The position numbers and the translations under genes were made by a program. This document shows positions 33,039 through 41,188 of a stretch of 64,000 nt of DNA, in pieces. This DNA is from Massilia agilis (lineage in GTDB: Bacteria > Pseudomonadota > Gammaproteobacteria > Burkholderiales > Burkholderiaceae_D). Below the pieces are notes generated by a model, which was not told where the DNA came from, ran no database searches, and saw nothing but the letters and a program-made list of their open reading frames with translations. Numbering within the stretch: position 1 is the stretch's first letter; each line of letters begins with the position of its first letter. The DNA is taken from contig NZ_JANUHB010000002.1 in the NCBI RefSeq assembly GCF_024756255.1, forward strand, positions 62,001 to 126,000, in the 5' to 3' direction.

Positions 33039-35177
33039 TTACATACCGAGGTTCTTGGCCAGGAAGCCCCAGCGGTCGGCCACCTCGTCGATCAGCTTGG
33101 TGGTCGGCTTGCCGGCGCCGTGGCCAGCCTTGGTATCAATACGGATGATGACCGGCGCGCTGCCCGCCTGCGCAGCCTGCAGGGTGGCGGCAAACTTGAA
33201 GCTGTGCGCCGGCACCACGCGGTCGTCATGGTCCGCCGTCGTCACCATCGTCGCTGGGTAGCAGGTCCCCGGCTTGAGGTTGTGCAGCGGCGAGTACTTT
33301 ACCAGCGCCTTGAATTCTTCCGGGTTCTCGGACGAGCCGTAGTCCGAAGTCCAGGCCCAGCCGATCGTGAACTTGTGGAAGCGCAGCATGTCCATCACGC
33401 CCACCATCGGGATCGCCGCGCGGAACAGGTCCGGGCGCTGGGTCATCGCCGCGCCCACCAGCAGGCCGCCGTTGCTGCCGCCGCCGATCGCAAGCTTGGC
33501 TGGCGAGGTGACCTTGTGGTCGACCAGCCACTGCGCCGCGCCGATGAAGTCGTCGAACACGTTCTGCTTTTTCAGCTTGGTGCCCGCCTCGTGCCAGGCT
33601 TCGCCGTATTCGCCGCCGCCGCGCAAATTGGGCACGGCGTACACACCGCCCATCTCCATCCAGGCCAGGTTGGCCGGCGAGAAGGCGGGCGTGAGCGAGA
33701 TGTTGAAGCCGCCGTAGCCGTACAGGTAGGTCGGGTTGCTGCCGTCCTGCTTGAGCCCCTTCTTCGAGACGAGGAACATCGGCACGCGGGTGCCGTCGCG
33801 GCTGGTGTAGAACACCTGGCGCGTTTCGTAGTCGTCCGGGTTGAACTGCACCTTCGGCTGGCGGAACACGCTGCTCTTCCCGCTCTTCATGTCAAGGCGA
33901 TAGATAGTGGTCGGGGTGGTGAAGCCGGTGAACGAGTAAAAGGTCTCGCTGTCGCCGCGCTTGCCGGTGAAGCCTGCTGCCGAGCCGATGCCCGGCAGTG
34001 CGATTTCGCGCACCAGCTTGCCCTTCAGGTCCACCACCTTGACCACGCTGCGTGCGTCCTTCAGATATTCGACGACGAGCTGGTTGTTGATCATGTGGGC
34101 CGACACCAGCGTGTCTTCGCTCTCCGGCAGGACTTGCTGCCAGTGCGCTTCCTGCGGCTTGCGGGTGTCGATCGCGACGATGCGCTGGCGCGGCGCGTTG
34201 CGGTCGGTGACGAAGTAGAACACCGGACCAACGTTGTCGATGAATTCGTAGGCGGCGTCGAAGTTGTCGATCAGCGGCTCGACCTTGGCGCCTGCGCGGC
34301 CCAGGTCCTTGTAGAAGATGCGGTACTTGTGGGCGGTGCCCTTGGTCGCCGTGATCAGCAGGTAGCGGCCGTCGTCGGTGGTGTGCGCGCCGAAACCCCA
34401 TTCCTTCTGGTCCGGGCGGTCGTACACCAGCTGGTCGGCGTCCTGCGTGGTGCCGATGCGGTGGTAGTACAGCTTCTGGAAGTAGTTCACGTCGGCCAGC
34501 TTGGTCGCTTCCTTCGGCTCGTCATAGCGGCTGTAGAAGAAGCCCTTGCCGTCGTGCGTCCACGCGGTGTTCGAGAACTTGACCCACTTGATGTGGTCCG
34601 CCAGGTCCTTGCCGGTGGCGATGTCGCGCACCTTCCACTCGTTCCAGTCCGAGCCCGAGGCGGCGGTGCCGTAGGCGAGCAGCTTGCCGTCCGGGCTCAC
34701 CTCGGCGCCGGACAGGGCCACGGTGCCGTCGGCCGCCAGCGTGTTCGGATCGAGCAACATGCGCGGGGTGTCGGTGAGCGACTGCATGGTGTACAGCACC
34801 GACTGGTTCTGCAGGCCGTCGTTGCGGCTGTAGAAATAGCGGCCACCCTCGCGCTGCGGCACCGAGTAGCGCTCGAAGTTCCACAGCTCGGTCAGGCGGC
34901 GGCGGATCGCGTCGCGCTGCGGGATCTGCGCCAGATACGCTTGCGTGACCTTGTTCTCGGCCTCGACCCAGGCGTGGGTCTCGGCGCTGTTCGCGTCTTC
35001 CAGCCAGCGGTAGGGATCGGCGACGGTGGTGCCGTGGTAGTTGTCCGTCTGGTCGACTTTCTTCGTGACCGGGTAGGTCAGCGGCGCGCCGTACTGCGGG
35101 CAGGTTTGCGCAGTGGTGGCGCCGGCGCCGACGGCCGCGATCAGGCCGGCGACGACGGGTGCGTGTCTCAGGTGCAT
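33039..35177 (-). CDS. Secreted prolyl oligopeptidase (S9A)
   Basis: A 712-residue serine peptidase that cuts peptides after proline. A signal peptide covers about residues 1–23. The seven-bladed propeller follows at about 90–430, then the hydrolase domain. The catalytic triad is Ser568 (GGGSNGG), Asp651 (DHDDRVVP) and His686 (KAGHGAGK). The ATG at 35177 fits the signal peptide; the frame stays open for 278 codons upstream by chance. Periplasmic or extracellular. Confidence 0.93.
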   Translation of the reverse strand: MHLRHAPVVAGLIAAVGAGATTAQTCPQYGAPLTYPVTKKVDQTDNYHGTTVADPYRWLEDANSAETHAWVEAENKVTQAYLAQIPQRDAIRRRLTELWNFERYSVPQREGGRYFYSRNDGLQNQSVLYTMQSLTDTPRMLLDPNTLAADGTVALSGAEVSPDGKLLAYGTAASGSDWNEWKVRDIATGKDLADHIKWVKFSNTAWTHDGKGFFYSRYDEPKEATKLADVNYFQKLYYHRIGTTQDADQLVYDRPDQKEWGFGAHTTDDGRYLLITATKGTAHKYRIFYKDLGRAGAKVEPLIDNFDAAYEFIDNVGPVFYFVTDRNAPRQRIVAIDTRKPQEAHWQQVLPESEDTLVSAHMINNQLVVEYLKDARSVVKVVDLKGKLVREIALPGIGSAAGFTGKRGDSETFYSFTGFTTPTTIYRLDMKSGKSSVFRQPKVQFNPDDYETRQVFYTSRDGTRVPMFLVSKKGLKQDGSNPTYLYGYGGFNISLTPAFSPANLAWMEMGGVYAVPNLRGGGEYGEAWHEAGTKLKKQNVFDDFIGAAQWLVDHKVTSPAKLAIGGGSNGGLLVGAAMTQRPDLFRAAIPMVGVMDMLRFHKFTIGWAWTSDYGSSENPEEFKALVKYSPLHNLKPGTCYPATMVTTADHDDRVVPAHSFKFAATLQAAQAGSAPVIIRIDTKAGHGAGKPTTKLIDEVADRWGFLAKNLGM

Positions 35178-35286
35178 GTTGTTCTCTTTCTTGAGGCGTT
35201 GAACGGGGCGATGCCGGAGGGCATGATAGCGCGAATTGGAGCGCTCGAACATTGCGCCCGGGAAGGCACGCGACGGTTCTGTTTTT

Positions 35287-35400
35287 GTAGGGTGGGCAGG
35301 TTCTCCTGCCCACGCGTTCAGCGGCAGAATGAATAGCCGCACATGGCGCAAGCACCAGTTGGACCCGCAGGCAGGGAGAGGCCGGGCAGTGCCCAGCCAA
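35287..35400. repeat. Dispersed palindromic intergenic repeat, copy 5 (right end worn)
   Basis: The left end GTAGGGTGGGCAGG (35287–35300) forms a hairpin with CCTGCCCAC, followed by the family's ACGCGTTCA. The right half (GTTGGACCCGCAGGCAGG…) is degenerate, so the right boundary is approximate. It occupies most of the 245-bp gap between the Sel1-repeat and peptidase genes. Confidence 0.65.
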
Positions 35401-35422
35401 GGCCCGCCCGACGCCTTGGCCT

Positions 35423-36814
35423 TCAGCCGGTCTCCCCGTCCAGCCTGCGGTGCGTGAGCTGCCACTGCCGCGACATGTCCAGCGCCCAGCCAATCTCGGC
35501 CGGCGACAGCCGGCGCGCGACGATGCTCTTGTTGGCGCTGGCCGTCTCGTCCCCGGCGTCGGCGGCCAGCAGCATCCACATGTACGAACGCACCTTGTCG
35601 CGCTCCACCCCGCGGCCGCTGCCGTACATGCCGCCCAGGTTGTACTGGGCCAGCGCATGCCCCTGCTCGGCGGCCTTCTGGTACCAGTACACGGCCATCA
35701 CGTCGTCGTGCGGCACGCCCTGCCCGTTGGCGTACATGACGCCCAGGTTGTTCTGGGCGCTGGCGTCGCCCTGGTCGGCAGCCATCTGGTACCAGTAGGC
35801 AGCGCGCGCTTCGTCGCTGGGGACGCCCTGTCCATTGGCGTAGATGACGCCAAGGTTGAACTGGGCGTTGGCCGCGCCCTGTTCGGCAGCCCGCAGGTAC
35901 CACTCCAGCGCGCGCTGCGCATCGCGCTCCACCCCGCGGCCGTTGGCGTACATGTTGCCAAGGTTGTACTGCGCCAGCACGTGGCCCTGTTCGGCCGCGC
36001 GCTGGTACCACGTCATGGCGCGCACCTCGTCGTGCTCCACACCCTGCCCGTTGGCCAGCATCAGGCCCAGCGCAAACTGGGCTTCCTTGTCACCCTGCTC
36101 GCCGGCGCGCTGCAGCCAGGCCATTGCGCGCAGCGGATCGGGCTTGACGCCCTGCCCCTCGGCGTACGCCATGCCAAGCTGGCGCTGCGCCACCGGGTCG
36201 CCCTGTGCAGCGGCCTGGCGGAACCAGCACAGCGCCTGCACGTCGTTGGGCTCCACGCCCTGGCCGCGCTTGTACATGAGGCCCAAATTGAGCTGCGCCG
36301 GCGCGTTGCCCTGCACGGCGGCCTTGCGGAACCACGCCATGGCCAGCGGGTAGTTGGTGCCGGCGCCCTGCCCATGCAGGTAGCATTCGGCCAGCAGGTT
36401 TTGGGCGCTGGCAATGCCCTGCTCGGCCGCGCGGTAGAACCAGGCCAGCGCCATGTCGGGGTTGGGCTGGACCCCGCGCCCCTTCTTGTACATTTGGCCA
36501 AGGTTCTGCTGGGCCGAGGCATCCCCTTGCTCGGCGGCACGGCGGAACCAGTAGGCGGCCTCGGCGTCGTTCTGGTCCACGCCACGGCCGTTGTAGTACA
36601 TGGCGCCAAGGTGGTTCTGGGCGAACGCGAGCCCCTGGCGGGCGGCCTGGCGCATCCATTTGAACGCCACGCTGTCGTCCCGCTCCACACCCTCGCCTTT
36701 TTTATACAGCAGGCCCAGGTTGAATTGCGCGTACGGATCGCCCCGCTCGGCCGCCTGGCGGAACCATACGTACGTCTGCTGATAGTCCTCGCGAGAGAGA
36801 TTCTGGCGGTTCAT
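35423..36814 (-). CDS. Sel1-repeat protein (twelve 36-residue repeats)
   Basis: A 463-residue protein made almost wholly of Sel1-like repeats, a TPR-related alpha-solenoid used for protein–protein contacts. About twelve copies of a 36-residue unit with the pattern A-x-x-WFRQAAEQGDA-x-AQ-x-NLG-x-MY-x-x-G-x-GV run from residue 10 to the end. No signal peptide, so probably cytoplasmic. The ATG at 36814 has GGAGGA 5 nt upstream. The repeats are very regular in protein and DNA. The partner is unknown. Confidence 0.92.
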   Translation of the reverse strand: MNRQNLSREDYQQTYVWFRQAAERGDPYAQFNLGLLYKKGEGVERDDSVAFKWMRQAARQGLAFAQNHLGAMYYNGRGVDQNDAEAAYWFRRAAEQGDASAQQNLGQMYKKGRGVQPNPDMALAWFYRAAEQGIASAQNLLAECYLHGQGAGTNYPLAMAWFRKAAVQGNAPAQLNLGLMYKRGQGVEPNDVQALCWFRQAAAQGDPVAQRQLGMAYAEGQGVKPDPLRAMAWLQRAGEQGDKEAQFALGLMLANGQGVEHDEVRAMTWYQRAAEQGHVLAQYNLGNMYANGRGVERDAQRALEWYLRAAEQGAANAQFNLGVIYANGQGVPSDEARAAYWYQMAADQGDASAQNNLGVMYANGQGVPHDDVMAVYWYQKAAEQGHALAQYNLGGMYGSGRGVERDKVRSYMWMLLAADAGDETASANKSIVARRLSPAEIGWALDMSRQWQLTHRRLDGETG

Positions 36815-36957
36815 CTGTTCCTCCGGCCCAGGGCCGTTGCAAACGCAGAAAAATCGGACCGACCAGGCCAAGCGGCCTCATAAGTATTGCTAAAATTTTA
36901 AGTGTGCGGAGGGACCGGGAGTTTGACTGCGCACAATCGTGCTGACCCGTGACGCAT

Positions 36958-36976
36958 AAAAAACGCGTCGGACGCG
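36958..36976 (-). terminator. Weak terminator after the exonuclease gene
   Basis: On the minus strand CGCGTCCGACGCG (36964–36976) is followed by six T (36958–36963). The stem is only 4–6 bp with a tight loop, so termination may be partial. It is 12 bp past the exonuclease stop. Confidence 0.45.
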
Positions 36977-36987
36977 GGGAAGAGTTG

Positions 36988-37659
36988 TTAAATGGGAACG
37001 TCGCGAGCGGGCTCGTCGCTCACGCCGGCGCTGCGGCTGGCGATGTATTTTCCCATCCAGGCCGGCACTTTGGCTGCGGCCACCTTGTTGAGCGATGCCA
37101 ACAGCGAGGGCTCGACCTGACCCAGCCCGTATTCGCGCCCGAGGTGACGGCCGATGTGGAGCAGCACCTCTGCCGCGACCTCGGCATCGGCCTCGGCCCG
37201 GTGGGCGGCGCTGCGAAACGCGATGCCCAGCCGCCCCGACAGCTGCCCCAGCTTGTAGCTCGGCAGCCCCGGGAACACCCGGCGCGACAGCTTGAGCGAG
37301 CACACCAGGTGGGCGTGCCCGCACTGGCGTCCCTGGCGTTCGCCTTCGGCCTTGAGGAACTTTTCGTCGAAGCTCGCGTTGTGCGCGGCCAGCGTGTCGG
37401 TGCCGATGAAGTCGATCAGCTCCGGCACCACCCGGCTGGCCGGCGGCGCCGCGTCCACCATGTCCTGCGAAATGCCGGTCAGCGCGGTGATGAACGCCGG
37501 GATGCGGGCGCCGCAGTTGACCAGCGAAACATAGCGCTCGGTCACGCGACCGCCAACGATGCGCAGGGCCGCCACTTCGGTGATGCGGTCGCCCATCGCC
37601 GGCGACAGGCCGGTGGTCTCGAAGTCGAGCATCACGATTGGTTTATCGAACACGCTCAT
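36988..37659 (-). CDS. DnaQ-like 3'–5' exonuclease
   Basis: A 223-residue DEDDh nuclease. ExoI motif DFETTG is at residues 12–17, ExoII AAHNASFDEKFL near 91–102 and ExoIII HRAEADA near 154–160, giving the four metal-binding acids and the catalytic His. It resembles the polymerase III epsilon family but is not dnaQ in context. It starts 3 bp after the Hsp70 gene, so the two are one unit. The nucleic-acid substrate is unknown. Confidence 0.88.
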   Translation of the reverse strand: MSVFDKPIVMLDFETTGLSPAMGDRITEVAALRIVGGRVTERYVSLVNCGARIPAFITALTGISQDMVDAAPPASRVVPELIDFIGTDTLAAHNASFDEKFLKAEGERQGRQCGHAHLVCSLKLSRRVFPGLPSYKLGQLSGRLGIAFRSAAHRAEADAEVAAEVLLHIGRHLGREYGLGQVEPSLLASLNKVAAAKVPAWMGKYIASRSAGVSDEPARDVPI

Positions 37660-37662
37660 GGC

Positions 37663-38913
37663 TCACCCGAAGCGCCGCGCGGCGTCGAGCGCAAGGCCCG
37701 CGCCGATGCTGCCGAACAGGTCGCCCTCGACCTTGCGCGCCTGCGGAAGCAGTGCCCCGATCCGCTCGCGCAGCGCGGCCACGCCGCTCGAGCCGCCGGT
37801 AAAGAACACGGTATCGACCCGGTCGGCATCGACGCCGGCATCGGCCAGCAGCGCCGACACCGTGGCCGCAACCGCATCGACGGCCTGGGCAATGGCGTCG
37901 GCAAAACCGTCACGCGTGAGGTCGAGCAGCGCGGGCGGGTCCAGCCGGTCCAGCTCGAGCGCGATCGCGGGCGCGGACGACAAGGCGATCTTTGCTTCTT
38001 CCACGCGCATGGCCAGCCAGTGACCGGCGCGGTCCTCCACCAGCCGGTGCAAGCGCGCCAGCTTGTCCGGCTCGCAGGCGTCGCGCACCAGCTCGACCAG
38101 CTGCGCGGCGCTCTTGCGCGTGTACGCCAGGTTGATCGTGTGCCAGGTGGCCAGGTTGAAGTAGTAGCTGGACGGCACCTGCGCGCCGGACACCAGCATG
38201 CTGCCGTGCCCCAGCAGCGGCATCACCGCGGCCAGGCTCAGGTACTTGTCGAAATCGGTGCCGCCGATGTGCACGCCGCCACTGCCGAGGATGTCATCGC
38301 GGCGCTCGGCACGGCGGGCGCGCTCGGGCGACAGCCGCACCAGCGAAAAGTCCGAGGTGCCGCCGCCGATGTCGGCCACCAGCACCAGTTCCTCGCCGGC
38401 GATCTGCGATTCGTAGTCGAAAGCGGCTGCAATCGGCTCGTACTGGAAGCCCACTTCCTCGAAACCGACCGCGTGCGCGACCTGGGCCAGCGTGTCCTGC
38501 GCCAGCCGGTCGGCGTCAGGGTCGCCATCGACGAAAAACACCGGGCGCCCGAACACGGCGTGGCGGAACGGCTGCCCCGCCTCGCGCTCGGCACGCCGCT
38601 TGAGTTCACCGATGAACTGGGACAGCAGCACCCGGAACGGCAGCGCGCGCCCGGCGACCTCGGTCTGGCCGTCGATCAGGCTGGTGCCGAGCAGGCTCTT
38701 GAGCGAGCGCATCAGGCGCCCTTCGTAGCCCTCCAGGTAGTCCGCCAGCGCGGCGCGCCCGTAGCGCACCTCGTCGTCGTCGGCGTTGAAGAACACGGCT
38801 GATGGCAGGGTCGGCTTGCCGTCCTCGAGCGCGAGCAGCGACGGCAGGCCGGGCCGCGCCCAGCCGACAGTGGAGTTGGAGGTGCCGAAATCGACGCCGC
38901 AAGCCTTGGCCAT
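37663..38913 (-). CDS. YegD-like Hsp70 family protein
   Basis: A 416-residue actin/Hsp70-fold ATPase. Phosphate loop 1 GVDFGTSNST is at residues 6–15, the second loop ADIGGGTSDFS near 185–195 and the adenosine motif FFTGGSSGVAALRERI near 375–390. It ends after the nucleotide-binding domain, so the usual substrate-binding domain and lid are missing, as in E. coli YegD. It is coupled to a DEDDh exonuclease; what it binds is unknown. Confidence 0.9.
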   Translation of the reverse strand: MAKACGVDFGTSNSTVGWARPGLPSLLALEDGKPTLPSAVFFNADDDEVRYGRAALADYLEGYEGRLMRSLKSLLGTSLIDGQTEVAGRALPFRVLLSQFIGELKRRAEREAGQPFRHAVFGRPVFFVDGDPDADRLAQDTLAQVAHAVGFEEVGFQYEPIAAAFDYESQIAGEELVLVADIGGGTSDFSLVRLSPERARRAERRDDILGSGGVHIGGTDFDKYLSLAAVMPLLGHGSMLVSGAQVPSSYYFNLATWHTINLAYTRKSAAQLVELVRDACEPDKLARLHRLVEDRAGHWLAMRVEEAKIALSSAPAIALELDRLDPPALLDLTRDGFADAIAQAVDAVAATVSALLADAGVDADRVDTVFFTGGSSGVAALRERIGALLPQARKVEGDLFGSIGAGLALDAARRFG

Positions 38914-39086
38914 GTCTGACTTTCAAAAAGGGCGGCAATGTTACCAGATTCTGCCGTTTCCGTGCCCAGCCGTTGCGCCCACGCGTCGTGCATGGATGCC
39001 GTTGCTTATTGCTGTTTATCAAGAATTGCCTCCGTCAAAAAGATACGCTGAGGAACTTGGAGCCGGTTTCTTTTAGGGGGGTTACC

Positions 39087-41024
39087 TTGAACACGAAACG
39101 CACCAGTGCATGCATGCTTCTCGTTGCAATCCTGGCAGCCGGCTGCGGTGGCGGCGGCAGCACCGCCAGCGCCGGCTGTTCGCTCGGCAGCGCGGCGGGC
39201 TGCGGCGGCAGCCTGCCGCCACCGACCGGCTCGAACCCGCCGCCGGCCGATCCGGCCGCCAGCGTGGCGTCGGTCAGCGTGGTCACCAGCAGCGCCAACC
39301 TGCCCTCCAGCGGGCTTCCCGGCACCGAGGTGACGGTGACCGCCCTGCTCAAGAACACGGCAAATGTCGGCGTGGCGGGGGTGCCGGTCGAGTTCTCGGT
39401 CGACTCCGGCTTCCTGTCGGTGGCCAACGCGGTGAGCGACGCCAGCGGCAAGGTCGTGGCAAGCCTGGGCACCGGCGGCTCGCCCGCCAACCGCCAGATC
39501 GCGGTGCGCGCCAAGGCCGGCAGCCAGGCCGGCAGCGCGGTCGTCAACGTCAGCGGCACCCACCTCTCCTTCAACGCCCCTGCCACCCTGGCCGCCGGCA
39601 GCAGCGCCACCGTCACGGCCACGGTGTTCGACGCGGCCGAGCGCCCGCTTGCCGGGGTGCCGGTCAGCGTGAGCGCCAAGAACGGCAACCAGATCGCGGC
39701 CATGGCCAGCCTGACCGACAGCCGCGGCCAGGTCCCGGTGCAGCTGAACGGATCGGTGCGCGGCAGCGAACAGTTCACCGTCAGCGCGGCGGGCGCGAGC
39801 GTGATACGCAGCGTCACCGTCACCGGCGGCGAGCTCACGCTGTCACCGGCTGTGGCCACGGACGCCAATGGCGCCGAGGTGCTCAAGGAGATCGCGGTCG
39901 GCAGCTGCACCCCGGTGGACGCGACCAGCACCACGCTGGCCAGCGGCACGGTGAACCTGGCGACCTCGCGCGGGACGCTCTACCTTGACGCCGCCTGCAG
40001 CAAGCCGCTCGGCGGCGCACTCTCCTATTCGGGTGGCGCAACGCGCACCTGGCTGCGTTCGGACTCGGCCGGTGTCGCCACCATCGACGCCACGCTGCCT
40101 TCCGGCACGCGGGCCAGCACCCGCGTGGAATTCGTCGCCAGCCTGCAGGCAGGCGCGCGCGTGGACCTACAGGCCGACCAGGCCCTGGTGGGCACCGGCG
40201 AGCAAAGCATACTGGTTGCGATGGTGCGCGACGGCACGGCCGCCAACAACGCCGTCAAGGGCGCCACCGTGCAGTTCTCGATCCTGGCCGATCCCAGCGG
40301 CGGCGCGCTGCTCTCGCCGCTGTCGGCGGTGACCGGCAGCGATGGCGCCGCGCGCGTGGTCTTCGTTGCGGGGCCGAACGCGGGCGGCGCCGGCAGCACG
40401 ATCATCCAGGCCCGGCTTGCCGACCTGCCCACGGTCACCGGCGCGGCCAGCCTGACCGTCAACAAAAAGGCGCTGTCGATCCAGGTTGGCACTGGTAACA
40501 AGACCGCCAGGATCTCGCCGGCCGTGCTGCAAAAGGAATTTGCCGTGTTCGTGGCCGACAACGCCGGCAATCCGGTCAAGGACGTCACGGTCAGCGCGTC
40601 CGCCTGGGCCACCACCTACCGCAAGGGCTTCATGACAGCGCCGGTGAAGGTCGGCGAGAGCTGGTCGGTGGGCGTCAGCGCCACCTGCGCGAACGAGGAC
40701 CTGGCGCGGCGCGGCATCTACGACGCAGCGCTCGACCGCAACGGCAACGGCGTGCTCGACCCGGGCGTGCCGCTGACGGTGTCGGTGAGCGGCAAGACCG
40801 ACGAGATGGGCATGGCAACCGTACTGCTGCGCTACCCGGCCGACCGCGCAGTGTGGGTCGATGCCGAACTGACGGTCTCGGGCACCGTGACCGGGACCGA
40901 GGGCCACGCGCGCACCACGCTGACGCTGCCCGGCATTGCCGAGGATTACCTGGACAAGAACGTGCCGCCGCCGGGCTACGTGAGCCCGTACGGCAGCAAC
41001 CCGAGCTGCGCCTCGTCCGGCTGA
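39087..41024 (+). CDS. Ig-like (Big_1/invasin-type) outer lipoprotein
   Basis: A 645-residue protein with a lipoprotein signal (MLLVAILAAGC, lipobox LAAGC at about residues 16–20). A Cys/Gly/Pro-rich linker is followed by several bacterial Ig-like repeats (for example VTVTALLKNTANVGVAGVPVEF and VTATVFDAAERPLAGVPVSV). The TTG at 39087 is the best start: AGGGGGG is 5–6 nt upstream and it gives a full-length signal, whereas the first ATG would leave almost no n-region. It is probably surface-attached; ligand unknown. Confidence 0.82.
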   Translation: MNTKRTSACMLLVAILAAGCGGGGSTASAGCSLGSAAGCGGSLPPPTGSNPPPADPAASVASVSVVTSSANLPSSGLPGTEVTVTALLKNTANVGVAGVPVEFSVDSGFLSVANAVSDASGKVVASLGTGGSPANRQIAVRAKAGSQAGSAVVNVSGTHLSFNAPATLAAGSSATVTATVFDAAERPLAGVPVSVSAKNGNQIAAMASLTDSRGQVPVQLNGSVRGSEQFTVSAAGASVIRSVTVTGGELTLSPAVATDANGAEVLKEIAVGSCTPVDATSTTLASGTVNLATSRGTLYLDAACSKPLGGALSYSGGATRTWLRSDSAGVATIDATLPSGTRASTRVEFVASLQAGARVDLQADQALVGTGEQSILVAMVRDGTAANNAVKGATVQFSILADPSGGALLSPLSAVTGSDGAARVVFVAGPNAGGAGSTIIQARLADLPTVTGAASLTVNKKALSIQVGTGNKTARISPAVLQKEFAVFVADNAGNPVKDVTVSASAWATTYRKGFMTAPVKVGESWSVGVSATCANEDLARRGIYDAALDRNGNGVLDPGVPLTVSVSGKTDEMGMATVLLRYPADRAVWVDAELTVSGTVTGTEGHARTTLTLPGIAEDYLDKNVPPPGYVSPYGSNPSCASSG

Positions 41025-41092
41025 TCCAGGCGGCGGGCGCGGCATTGCCGCTGCGCCCGCCATCCACGAAGTTCCGGTGCACCGTCCCTGGG

Positions 41093-41106
41093 TTGATTTG
41101 CGTCAA
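41093..41106 (+). promoter_or_regulatory. FNR/Anr-type box upstream of coxA
   Basis: TTGAT-TTGC-GTCAA matches the FNR/Anr/Dnr consensus TTGAT-N4-ATCAA at 9 of 10 positions. Its centre lies about 60 bp upstream of the start predicted from TATAGT at 41147–41152, close to the classic class I position of −61.5. This suggests control of the oxidase by oxygen or nitric oxide. Confidence 0.72.
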
Positions 41107-41146
41107 ACAGCCAAGGCCGCCCCAATCGTGCCTTCGGTGCCGCGGC

Positions 41147-41152
41147 TATAGT
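41147..41152 (+). promoter_or_regulatory. Candidate −10 box of coxA
   Basis: TATAGT lies 36 bp before the start codon, placing the transcription start near 41159. No strong −35 box is seen, as expected for an activator-dependent promoter. Confidence 0.5.
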
Positions 41153-41188
41153 CATCGCTAGTTTCGATCCCAGTTGCGGGAGAGCGCG

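Noticed and set aside
33039-36011. A longer form of the prolyl oligopeptidase starting at 36011
   Set aside because: The extra 278 codons run through the repeat and the antisense of the Sel1 gene. The signal peptide at 35177 marks the true start.
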